Below are positions 1 to 8,091 of a stretch of DNA of 22,744 nucleotides, in pieces. The position numbers and the translations under genes are program-made. Position 1 is the first letter of the stretch. Each line of letters opens with the position of its first letter. Origin of the DNA: JBLNCE01 sp050260415 (GTDB taxonomy: Bacteria > Bacillota > UBA4882 > JAAYXC01). Location: positions 1 through 22,744 of the forward strand of contig JBLNCE010000196.1 in NCBI GenBank assembly GCA_050260415.1. Direction: 5' to 3'. The notes below the pieces were generated by a model. That model was not told the DNA's origin. It made no database searches and saw only the letters and a program-made list of their open reading frames with translations.

Positions 1-343
1 ACATGGCGCGGTTACCGTGCTTGGCCACGCGCACGCCCGCGCCGGCCGCGACAAAAGCTACGGTGGTCGAGATATTGAAGGTCTGCTTGCCGTCGCCGCC
101 CGTGCCGCAGGTATCGATGAGACCGTCTAGATCCACCGCCACTTTGGTGGCCTTGGCCCGCATCGTACGGGCCGCGCCGGCGATCTCCGCCGGAGACTCC
201 CCTTTCATGTGGAGGGCCGTCAAGAGCCCGCCGATCTGAGCCGCCGTCGCCTGGCCGCTCATGATCTCGTCAAAGGCCAGCGCCATGTCCTCCGCGGACA
301 GGTCATGGCCTTGCGCGACTACACCGATTGCCTCTTTGATCAT
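1..343 (-). CDS. trpD: Anthranilate phosphoribosyltransferase, N-terminal part (cut by window edge)
   Basis: TrpD transfers the phosphoribosyl group of PRPP to anthranilate, the second step from chorismate to tryptophan. Only the first 114 residues are visible; the frame is still open at base 1. The N-terminal helical domain (about residues 1-70) is followed by the PRPP-binding glycine loop DTCGTGGDG at 77-85 and then NISTT and KHGNRAM, all characteristic of the family. The ATG at 343-341 has a strong SD (GGAGGAGA, complement of 351-358) seven bases upstream. The start overlaps the TGA of a possible 28-codon ORF and lies 86 bases after trpG, so it is probably cotranscribed with trpG and the fused trpE. 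The identification is secure; the C-terminal half lies outside the window. Confidence 0.95.
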   Translation of the reverse strand, partial: MIKEAIGVVAQGHDLSAEDMALAFDEIMSGQATAAQIGGLLTALHMKGESPAEIAGAARTMRAKATKVAVDLDGLIDTCGTGGDGKQTFNISTTVAFVAAGAGVRVAKHGNRAM

Positions 344-426
344 CTTCGCTCTCCTCCAATCGTCTTGGCTTCCAGCGGGGAAGGCGGCAGCTTTTCAAGG
401 TGGACCAGGGTTACCACGCCGTTCAT
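340..426 (-). CDS. Possible 28-residue ORF between trpG and trpD
   Basis: An ATG at 426-424 lies three bases after the trpG stop codon, with TTGGAGA (in the last trpG codons) as a plausible SD. The frame runs 28 codons and its TGA overlaps the trpD ATG in an ATGA arrangement. The peptide starts MNGVVTLVHLEK and ends IGGERR; I recognise no family. The gap between trpG and trpD is fully spanned by this frame, and the trpD SD lies inside it. It could be a small translated spacer that couples trpG to trpD translation, or the decayed end of a longer gene. Chance is also possible at this length. Confidence 0.35.
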   Translation of the reverse strand: MNGVVTLVHLEKLPPSPLEAKTIGGERR

Positions 427-429
427 GAT

Positions 430-986
430 TCACATCTCCAAGAAATTGCGGAGCAGCCGGTGTCCGCCCTCGGTCAGGATCGACTCCGGGTGGAACTGCA
501 CCCCGAAGACCGGCTTGGCGCGGTGGGCCAACCCCATGATCGATCCCGGCTCGGTCGTGGCCGTGACTTTCAACTCATCCGGCAGGGTCTCTGCCTCGAC
601 CACCAGCGAGTGGTAACGGGTGGCCCGGAGGGGGTTTGGCAACCCGGTAAAGATACCATCGCCGTCGTGATGGATGAGGGAAGTCTTGCCGTGGGTCGGC
701 TGGTAACGCACGACCCGGCCGCCGAAAGCCTCGCCGATGCACTGGTGGCCTAGGCAGACGCCGAGAATGGGGAAGCAGCCGGCAAAGCGGCGGATCGCGG
801 AGAGCGAGATACCGGCGTCGCCGGGACCGCCCGGTCCGGGCGAGATGATGAGGTGGGAAGGTTTTTTGTCTTCGATCGCCGCCAGGGTCAGGGCGTCGTT
901 GCGGTATACCTCGACTTCGGCGCCCAGCTCGCCCAGGTATTGCGCGAGGTTATAGACAAAGGAATCGTAATTGTCGATGAGGACGA

Positions 987-990
<4 letters not shown>
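430..990 (-). CDS. trpG: Anthranilate synthase component II, glutamine amidotransferase
   Basis: This class I glutamine amidotransferase supplies ammonia from glutamine to TrpE for anthranilate synthesis; some Bacillota homologues (PabA/TrpG) also serve folate synthesis. The 186 residues match the usual family length. Visible motifs are DNYDSFVYN at 6-14, the oxyanion segment SPGPGGP at 50-56, the nucleophile C79 in GVCLGHQ, and the catalytic pair H167 and E169 in FHPES. The ATG overlaps the TGA of the upstream fusion gene by four bases (ATGA), and AAGGGGGA lies just upstream, so translation is probably coupled to that gene. Its place directly after trpE makes the tryptophan role primary; a shared p-aminobenzoate role cannot be judged from this window. 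Confidence 0.95.
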
Positions 991-3302
<2,312 letters not shown>

Positions 3303-3307
3303 GAAAA

Positions 3308-3324
3308 CCCACCTCCAGGGTGGG
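3308..3324 (-). promoter_or_regulatory. SD-sequestering hairpin before the fused trpE start
   Basis: On the minus strand CCCACC (3324-3319) and GGTGGG (3313-3308) form a six-pair GC-rich stem around the loop CTGGA. The stem buries the SD GGAGGTG that serves the TTG start at 3302, and TTTTCTTG follows it. The hairpin can block ribosome binding in transcripts that escape the upstream terminator, as described for Bacillus subtilis trpE when TRAP is bound. It could also act as a second weak terminator because of the following T-rich stretch. Confidence 0.6.
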
Positions 3325-3337
3325 AGAAGGACGGCAG

Positions 3338-3372
3338 AACACAAAAGGCCTGACCCAAGAGAGTCAGGCCTT
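3338..3372 (-). terminator. Intrinsic terminator in the trp leader (attenuator)
   Basis: AAGGCCTGAC (3372-3363) and GTCAGGCCTT (3354-3345) are perfect complements around an eight-base loop, and the 3' arm runs into TTTTGTGTT. The hairpin lies between the promoter and the coding start, directly after the run of GAG triplets, so it acts as an attenuator, not as an end-of-operon terminator. A competing antiterminator can be drawn: AGAGT (3387-3383) with ACTCT (3364-3360), plus GCC (3377-3375) with GGC (3370-3368). It overlaps the last two triplets. Confidence 0.75.
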
Positions 3373-3376
3373 GCGG

Positions 3377-3429
3377 CTCCATACTCTGCTCCGGCTCGTC
3401 TCTTCTCCGCTAGACTCGGGACTCGACTC
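3377..3429 (-). promoter_or_regulatory. TRAP (MtrB) binding site: ten (G/U)AG triplets
   Basis: Minus-strand triplets lie at 3429-3427, 3424-3422, 3417-3415, 3412-3410 (TAG), 3407-3405, 3402-3400, 3397-3395, 3391-3389, 3386-3384 and 3379-3377; the other nine are GAG. Seven of the nine spacers are two or three bases and two are four bases. This is the arrangement bound by the eleven-subunit TRAP protein with tryptophan in Bacillus species, where the sites consist of 9-11 triplets. A CAG or AAG at either end could add an eleventh. Binding would block the antiterminator and favour the terminator just downstream. The mtrB gene is not in this window. Confidence 0.8.
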
Positions 3430-3432
3430 GGC

Positions 3433-3452
3433 TGGCCCCCCTGCGGGAGCCA
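3433..3452 (-). promoter_or_regulatory. 5' stem-loop of the trp leader
   Basis: TGGCTCCC (3452-3445) pairs with GGGGGCCA (3440-3433), with one G-U pair, around the loop GCAG. It starts about ten bases after the expected transcription start and lies directly before the TRAP triplets. Bacillus subtilis has a stem-loop in the same place that aids TRAP binding; the function here is inferred from position and structure. Confidence 0.6.
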
Positions 3453-3468
3453 CTGCCTATTGGAATAT

Positions 3469-3498
3469 ATTCTAACCGCCGGCCAGGCAGACTGTCAA
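3469..3498 (-). promoter_or_regulatory. Sigma-A promoter of the trp operon
   Basis: The complement strand carries a perfect -35 box TTGACA (3498-3493), an 18-base spacer and the -10 box TAGAAT (3474-3469). Transcription would start near 3462, giving a leader of about 160 bases before the TTG start. No other convincing promoter was seen between the protease gene and the trp genes. Confidence 0.75.
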
Positions 3499-3542
3499 GA
3501 AAAACCTATCGGAATGTCCTAACGGAAAAGGCCCCGGAACCA

Positions 3543-3570
3543 AAGAAGGCTAATGGACTGATAAGCCGGG
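3543..3570 (-). terminator. Weak terminator candidate after the subtilase gene
   Basis: On the minus strand GGCTTAT and ATTAGCC pair with one mismatch around a six-base loop, followed by TTCTTT. The structure lies just downstream of the protease stop and upstream of the trp promoter, where a terminator is expected. The stem is short and the T tract is interrupted, so this call is tentative. Confidence 0.3.
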
Positions 3571-3584
3571 TTTGCCGCAGATAT

Positions 3585-4949
3585 CTAGAGTAGAATCCCC
3601 ACCACGATCAGCAGCAACGGAAACCTGAGCATCCGGCCGGCAAGTGAGAAGAGCTTGCCCTTGAACAGAGAACGCAGTTCGGCTTGGGCCTGGGTGTAGG
3701 GATCTGGCCGGACGCGCCCCTTTACCGGCAAACGCACGGGCGCGGGCATTTGTTTCGGGGACGGCAGTTTCAAGAGGCTACTCATGTTCAGATACCCGGC
3801 GCCCTGGGCCGTGACGGGCAGATTCCGGTTTTCCGCCGAGGCCTTGAGGCGCCGCTTAACTTGATCCGGGGTGAGTTCCGGTTCACGGGCGAGGAGGACG
3901 GCGGCCGCGCCGCTGACAAACGGCGTCGCCATGGAGGTTCCGGTGCGGCGGGCATAACCGGCGCTGTTCTTGGGAGCCCAGATGTCCACCCCCGGTGCCA
4001 GTAGATCCGGCTTGCGCAGACCGTCGTTTGTCGGGCCGCGGCTGGAAAAGTCGGGCATCAGATCGTCCTCGCGCAGGGCCGTTCGTTCGTCATCCATGGC
4101 GCCCACCGTGATCACGAGCGGGTCGTTGCCGGGAGTATCGATGCTGCCGCGTTCCGGCCCGTCATTGCCCGCGGCCACCACCACGACCAGGCCCGCCCGC
4201 CAGACTTGCTCCACGGCCTGGCAGAGGGGGTCGTTGCGGTACGATTCGCTGGGATCCGAACCCAAGGACAGGTTGACGATGCGGATGTTATGCTTATCCT
4301 TGTTGTCGAGCACCCACTGCAGACCCTCGACGACGTATGACATCGGGGCCGTGCCTTCCTCGTCCGCCACTTTGACCGCGGCGATATTGGCCTCCGGAGC
4401 CACGCCGCGGTACTTGCCCCTCGAGGCGTAACCGTTCCCGGCGGCGATCCCGGCGACATGCGTACCGTGACCGTGGTCATCGTATGGTTCGGAACGGTGG
4501 TTGACCACGTCGTGCCAGGCGACGATGCGCGGAGCAGGCCGCATGAAATCAGCGTGCGGATGGATGCCGGAGTCAAGGAAGGCAATGGTGGCGCCGCGTC
4601 CGGTGAATCCCGAGGCTTGGGCGCGATCGGCCAGGATGGTGGGTACGCCGATGTGCAGACAGGGGTGTGCTTTTCTGTCCAGGTGCACCTGTTTGATTTT
4701 CTCGCCGGGGCAGATCTCGGCCAACGCCTTGCCCGGAAGAACAGCCGCGAAGCCTCCCAATAGCGGGAGTTCGCGGGTGATTTCCCCCCCGAGGCGCTGG
4801 ACCTGCTGCTTTACCTCGACGTCATGCCGGTCATGCAACATGATGATAATTGGAAGCGGCTCGTCCTCCGGTTTTTCAAGCAGTTGGGTTCGTAACCGCT
4901 TTGATAGCTTCTTGTGATGGCGGTCGAACCATTGGTAATTGTTCCGCAT
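3585..4949 (-). CDS. Subtilisin-like serine protease (S8, AprX-like) with hydrophobic C-terminal tail
   Basis: The 454-residue protein has the full S8 catalytic set: D126 in FLDSG, H161 in HGHGTHVAG, oxyanion N262 in AAGNDGP and S339 in GTSMATP. Residues about 30-95 resemble a short I9-type propeptide. There is no N-terminal signal peptide, which with the length recalls Bacillus AprX, a protease without a classical signal. The last 15-20 residues (PLLLIVVGILL) form a hydrophobic segment able to span or anchor in a membrane, after a basic stretch near 415-440. The ATG at 4949-4947 has GGAGG seven bases upstream. The gene is monocistronic and divergent from the MFS transporter. Substrates are unknown. 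The protease call is secure; cell location is uncertain. Confidence 0.92.
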   Translation of the reverse strand: MRNNYQWFDRHHKKLSKRLRTQLLEKPEDEPLPIIIMLHDRHDVEVKQQVQRLGGEITRELPLLGGFAAVLPGKALAEICPGEKIKQVHLDRKAHPCLHIGVPTILADRAQASGFTGRGATIAFLDSGIHPHADFMRPAPRIVAWHDVVNHRSEPYDDHGHGTHVAGIAAGNGYASRGKYRGVAPEANIAAVKVADEEGTAPMSYVVEGLQWVLDNKDKHNIRIVNLSLGSDPSESYRNDPLCQAVEQVWRAGLVVVVAAGNDGPERGSIDTPGNDPLVITVGAMDDERTALREDDLMPDFSSRGPTNDGLRKPDLLAPGVDIWAPKNSAGYARRTGTSMATPFVSGAAAVLLAREPELTPDQVKRRLKASAENRNLPVTAQGAGYLNMSSLLKLPSPKQMPAPVRLPVKGRVRPDPYTQAQAELRSLFKGKLFSLAGRMLRFPLLLIVVGILL

Positions 4950-5056
4950 GCCACGCCCTCCGCCAGTGCTGGATTGCCTTGCGGTACAGCAAAGAAAGCC
5001 TGAGTCTCTGCATCCTATTGCGGCAAGAGACGGGCGGTGCGCCTGCGAAAGGCATG

Positions 5057-5085
5057 AGTATAAGTCGCAAGTCTAAAAGTCTAAA
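5057..5085 (-). promoter_or_regulatory. Possible promoter of the subtilase gene
   Basis: The complement strand has TTTAGA (5085-5080), a 17-base spacer and TATACT (5062-5057). The -10 box is good and the -35 box moderate. It lies about 110 bases before the protease ATG, and its -35 box falls inside the short AAGTCTAAAAGTCTAAAAG repeat. Confidence 0.3.
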
Positions 5086-5128
5086 AGCCGTAAGTCCCCA
5101 GTTCTCAGTCCCCGATCCCGGGGCTTTT

Positions 5129-5182
5129 CACCCCCTCACCCCCTCACCCCCTCACCCCTTCACCCCCTCACCCCTTCACCCC
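5129..5182. repeat. 8-bp tandem repeat, about 6.75 copies
   Basis: Units of CACCCCCT, with CACCCCTT as a variant in the fourth and sixth copies, run without interruption for 54 bases. The tract lies in the 277-bp divergent gap between the protease and MFS genes, about 45 bases before the MFS ATG. Just before it is a short imperfect repeat of AAGTCTAAA (5068-5087). The strand is strongly C-rich and gives no recognisable SD. Confidence 0.85.
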
Positions 5183-5226
5183 AACGTCTCCAGTTCTTTC
5201 CCCCGCCGCCGGACATAGAATGCCAT

Positions 5227-6369
5227 ATGCATATCTCAAAAAAACGGGCGGACGCGATCAGGCTCGCGGTCTTGGGCGGGGTGGGGTTTCTGACGGCCTT
5301 CGGGGCGCATATTATCGTGGTCAACCTGCCCGCGTACGGCCGCGAGCATAGGCTTGGTTACGGCGCACTCGGGCTCCTCTTGGCCGCCTACAACACGGCG
5401 GAAATCCTGGCCAAACCTATCGCGGGCAAGCTGGCCGATCGCGGCGGGCCCAGGCCGGTGATGCTGTGGGGCACGATCTTCTTTACCCTCTCCTGCCTGG
5501 CGTACCTTTGGCTGCCTTCGGCGTATCTCCCGGGTATGCGCGTCTGTCAAGGCATTGGCGCCGGCGCTCTATCGGTCGCCTCGATGGCCATGGTCGCCAC
5601 GGGTTTCCGCCGTCGGATCGGTAGAGCCTTTGGCCTCTACAACGCGCTCAAGGGCGTTGGCTATGTTTCCGCGCCATTGGCGGCGGGTCTTTTCACCGCG
5701 GATGACGCCATGCGGGGCGCCTTCCTGGCGGCCGGCTTGGCGGGCGCCGCGGTCCTTCTCGTCCAATTGGGGATTGGCGCGCGGCTCGAGGCGGCGCCGC
5801 CGCACCGCGGCGCGCGCGTAAAGCCCCGTGGACGGCTTTGGCCATGGTACCTCACCAATTTTGTCGACATGGCCATGCTTGGGATCCTGCTCGGCTTCCT
5901 ACCGGTGCTCGCCGATACCTTGGGCTACAGCCCCGGCGGCATCGGGGTGTTGCTGACCGGGGCGACGCTGGCGTACCTCGCGGCCCAACCGCTGTCCGGC
6001 GCCATCGCCGACCGCAGCGGCCGCAGGCGGATCGTGCTGGCCGGATTGGCGCTCGGATCCGTCGGCTTATCGTCGCTGGGGTTCATGCGCGGCTGGAGTC
6101 TCCATCTGGCGGCGATCCTGACCGGACTTGGTCTCGGCGTGACCTGGACCAACAGTCTGGCCAGAGTGGGGGAGACGGCTGGTGAAGGCGGCATGGGGGA
6201 AGGGCTTGGTCTGGCCGGCTCCTGCAAGGACGCGGGCGATATCGCCGGTCCGGTCTTCCTCGGCTACCTGGCCGGAAGGCTCGGTATCCAGGCGGCGTTT
6301 GTCATCTCCGGTCTCATGGGCATACTGGTCGTGGGCGTGGTGGGGCAAGCCAGCAAAGCCGAGGGTTGA
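5227..6369 (+). CDS. Major facilitator superfamily transporter, probable efflux or uptake permease
   Basis: The 380-residue protein is almost entirely hydrophobic, with about twelve predicted membrane helices in two halves split near residues 185-205 by a basic loop. Motif A of the MFS occurs as GKLADRGGPRP (67-77) and again as GAIADRSGRRR (258-268), the loop-2/3 and loop-8/9 signatures. The size fits single-drug or sugar DHA1-type carriers, but nothing seen fixes the substrate. No good SD precedes the ATG at 5227; the upstream bases are C-rich, so initiation may be weak or the true start could differ slightly. The stop codon lies inside the -35 box of the next promoter. Family confidence is high, function unknown. 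Confidence 0.88.
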   Translation: MHISKKRADAIRLAVLGGVGFLTAFGAHIIVVNLPAYGREHRLGYGALGLLLAAYNTAEILAKPIAGKLADRGGPRPVMLWGTIFFTLSCLAYLWLPSAYLPGMRVCQGIGAGALSVASMAMVATGFRRRIGRAFGLYNALKGVGYVSAPLAAGLFTADDAMRGAFLAAGLAGAAVLLVQLGIGARLEAAPPHRGARVKPRGRLWPWYLTNFVDMAMLGILLGFLPVLADTLGYSPGGIGVLLTGATLAYLAAQPLSGAIADRSGRRRIVLAGLALGSVGLSSLGFMRGWSLHLAAILTGLGLGVTWTNSLARVGETAGEGGMGEGLGLAGSCKDAGDIAGPVFLGYLAGRLGIQAAFVISGLMGILVVGVVGQASKAEG

Positions 6370-6394
6370 CACGCTGGTAAGACCAGGGTATGAT
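6366..6394 (+). promoter_or_regulatory. Sigma-A promoter of the PRC/MgtE_N/CBS gene
   Basis: A perfect -35 TTGACA (6366-6371) and a near-perfect -10 TATGAT (6389-6394) are separated by 17 bases. The -35 box contains the TGA stop of the MFS gene. Transcription should start near 6401, leaving a leader of about 225 bases before the coding start at 6627. Confidence 0.85.
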
Positions 6395-6400
6395 TAGATG

Positions 6401-6626
6401 GGGCGCCGAGCGCGCCGCGCAATGGATCGGTCCCGGGAGGTGGTGGCTATGGACGCAAGCCCTTATCCAAGTAAGATTTTCTCTGGGACGAGGCTTGGTT
6501 CATGGTTCTCGCCGTCGGATCGTATGAGGGGACGACACTTGCGGTAGCTTACCGTTTGTGCCTTTTTGCCTCCCTTGGCCACGCGATGACCAAGGGAGGC
6601 TTTTTTGATCGACGAGGGGGGTGAGT
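6401..6626 (+). promoter_or_regulatory. Structured 5' leader ending in a terminator; candidate riboswitch
   Basis: The leader lies between a strong promoter and the gene for the MgtE_N/CBS protein. Visible helices are GGCGC/GCGCC (6402-6416), GTCCC (6430-6434) with GGGAC (6485-6489), GTCG/CGAC around 6514-6536, and the perfect small hairpin CGGTA-GCT-TACCG (6542-6554). It ends in a strong terminator (6568-6606) before the SD AGGGGGG. GGGAGG at 6435-6440 can pair with CCTCCC at 6569-6574 in the terminator's left arm, a possible antiterminator. I could not match it to the M-box, yybP-ykoY or other riboswitch consensus I remember. The ligand is unknown; the downstream genes suggest a divalent metal. 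Confidence 0.5.
6568..6606 (+). terminator. Strong intrinsic terminator in the leader of the PRC/MgtE_N/CBS gene
   Basis: GCCTCCCTTGG (6568-6578) and CCAAGGGAGGC (6590-6600) form a perfect 11-pair stem around an 11-base loop, followed by six T residues. It sits about 20 bases before the ATG at 6627 and after the leader's own promoter. It is therefore more likely an attenuator than only the end of the MFS transcript. Confidence 0.85.
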
Positions 6627-7892
6627 ATGGTGGCGATCGCAGAAGAGTTCTTCTTTAGCAGGCTTTTGGGCAAAACCGTGGTTGACCCAAGGGGGAAGCG
6701 GATCGGCAGAGTCACCGACCTGGCCGTGGATACCGAGGATCTACCGCGTGTGATCGGACTCGAGATCCGCACCACGCACCAGGAGGAGATGCTGCTCGAC
6801 TGGCAAGAGGTCCATGTCTGGATCCGCCAATACATCTCGGTGCGCCGGCGGCGCAAGGAACTCCACCCTCTCTTGGCCAACGGGCAAAGACTCTTCCTGC
6901 GACGGGATCTGCTGGACAAGCAGATCGTGGACTTGCACGGGCGCAAAGTCGTGCGGATAAACGACCTGAAACTCGCCACCATTCATGGTGATCTGCGGCT
7001 CGTGGCCGTCGACATAGGCTTCAGGGGCCTCCTGCGCCGGCTTGGCCTGCGCGGTTTGGTGCATTGGTGGGAAAAGCGGGGACGCGATCTCCCCGATACC
7101 CTGATCAGCTGGCAGGACGTGGAACGGATCGAGACCGAGGCCAACCGGGTCAAACTGAACGTGCCTTATCAGCGTTTGGCCAAGCTCCACCCGGCCGACC
7201 TGGCGGATATCATCGAGGATTTGAATAACCGGGAACGTACCGCCGTATTGCAGGCTCTGGAAATGGACGTCGCGGCCGAGACCTTTCAAGAGATCGAACC
7301 CGAGGTCCAGAGCGCCATCCTGGAGCATATGAGCGGCGAACGCGCTTCCGACTTGCTCGAGACCATGCCCGCGGACGAGGCAGCCGAGATCCTCGGCGAG
7401 CTTCCCGACGACCGGGCGGAGGAACTGCTCAACCTCATGGAGGTCGACCAGGCCAACGAGGTGCGCGAACTCCTGGAGTATGAAGAAGGCACCGCCGGGC
7501 GCCTGATGACAACGGAGTACCTGGCCTTTCCCCAGAATCTGACGGCGGAGGAAACCATTGCCCGATTGCGCGAGGCCAAGCCCGACCCCGAGGTGGCGTA
7601 CTATTTGTACGTGGTCGATGAGGGGGGTATCCTGCGCGGTGTGGTCTCCCTGCGCGATCTGGTGATTTCACCCGGCGCGACCCCCCTGGCGGAGATCATG
7701 AACCCGCGGGTCGCGTCCGTGCATGACACCGACGATCAGGCCAATGTGGCCGAGGTGATAACCAAATACGACCTCCTGGCCGTCCCCGTAATCGACGAGG
7801 GGGGCGTATTGGTCGGCGTGGTCGTCATCAACGATCTGGTGGATGCCGTCTTCCTGGAAAAAATACGGCGCAAGATCCTGAGAAGATTCTAG
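6627..7892 (+). CDS. Soluble PRC-barrel / MgtE_N / CBS-pair protein, probable Mg2+ sensor subunit
   Basis: The 421 residues contain two PRC-barrel-like units (about 10-75 and 95-168, starting LLGKTVVD and LLDKQIVD), an MgtE N-terminal superhelical domain (about 185-290, rich in LHPADLADIIEDL and MPADEAAEIL units) and two CBS domains (about 292-345 and 355-415). The five-helix channel domain of MgtE is missing, so this is not a transporter by itself. In MgtE the N and CBS domains bind cytosolic Mg2+ and gate the pore; here they may gate the NRAMP protein encoded next. The ATG at 6627 has AGGGGGG five bases upstream; a GTG at 6621 is in frame but too close to the SD. Homologues are often annotated simply as magnesium transporter MgtE, which would be misleading. 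Confidence 0.85.
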   Translation: MVAIAEEFFFSRLLGKTVVDPRGKRIGRVTDLAVDTEDLPRVIGLEIRTTHQEEMLLDWQEVHVWIRQYISVRRRRKELHPLLANGQRLFLRRDLLDKQIVDLHGRKVVRINDLKLATIHGDLRLVAVDIGFRGLLRRLGLRGLVHWWEKRGRDLPDTLISWQDVERIETEANRVKLNVPYQRLAKLHPADLADIIEDLNNRERTAVLQALEMDVAAETFQEIEPEVQSAILEHMSGERASDLLETMPADEAAEILGELPDDRAEELLNLMEVDQANEVRELLEYEEGTAGRLMTTEYLAFPQNLTAEETIARLREAKPDPEVAYYLYVVDEGGILRGVVSLRDLVISPGATPLAEIMNPRVASVHDTDDQANVAEVITKYDLLAVPVIDEGGVLVGVVVINDLVDAVFLEKIRRKILRRF

Positions 7893-7899
7893 AAAGAAG

Positions 7900-7941
7900 G
7901 CAAGAGGCAAGAGGCAAGAGGCAAAAGGCAAAAGGCAAGAG
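7900..7941. repeat. Heptanucleotide tandem repeat, six copies
   Basis: The units are GCAAGAG three times, GCAAAAG twice and GCAAGAG once, exactly 42 bases, starting eight bases after the stop of the PRC/MgtE_N/CBS gene. Part of the tract (AGGCAAAAGGC) is the exact complement of GCCTTTTGCCT at 8037-8047, so the two could pair across about 107 bases. The 199-bp gap to the NRAMP gene holds no other gene that I can support. Confidence 0.85.
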
Positions 7942-8034
7942 GTAACTGTAACAACGGTTCGATTGGGTTTATGAAGCAAAGTATATGTAGGGCTAAGAAT
8001 GGATAATTCGTTAGTCCCTCAAACTTTTTTACTC

Positions 8035-8049
8035 AGGCCTTTTGCCTGC
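8035..8049. repeat. Small inverted repeat before the NRAMP gene, complementary to the heptamer tract
   Basis: CAGGC and GCCTG pair around CTTTT. The central GCCTTTTGCCT is the exact complement of two sites in the upstream heptamer array. No T tract follows closely, so it is not called a terminator. Confidence 0.4.
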
Positions 8050-8091
8050 TCATACTTCTTGCCTGGTTTTCTCAGATAGGGGGTGATCTAG

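Noticed and set aside
3314..3327. AGGGTGGGA-like sequence resembling a T-box core near the trp genes
   Set aside because: It reads on the plus strand while the trp genes are on the minus strand, and it is simply the complement of the SD hairpin. The rest of the T-box consensus is missing, and the TRAP triplets explain the leader better.
5129..5182. CRISPR-like array
   Set aside because: The units are eight bases and directly adjacent, with no spacers. This is a simple tandem repeat; the same reasoning applies to the heptamer array at 7900-7941.
6421..6560. M-box or c-di-GMP-I riboswitch in the leader before the MgtE_N/CBS gene
   Set aside because: GACGCAAGCC and GGTAGCTTACC recall parts of c-di-GMP-I aptamers, and the gene context recalls the M-box, but the other conserved segments of both are missing as far as I can read. 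I left the class open.
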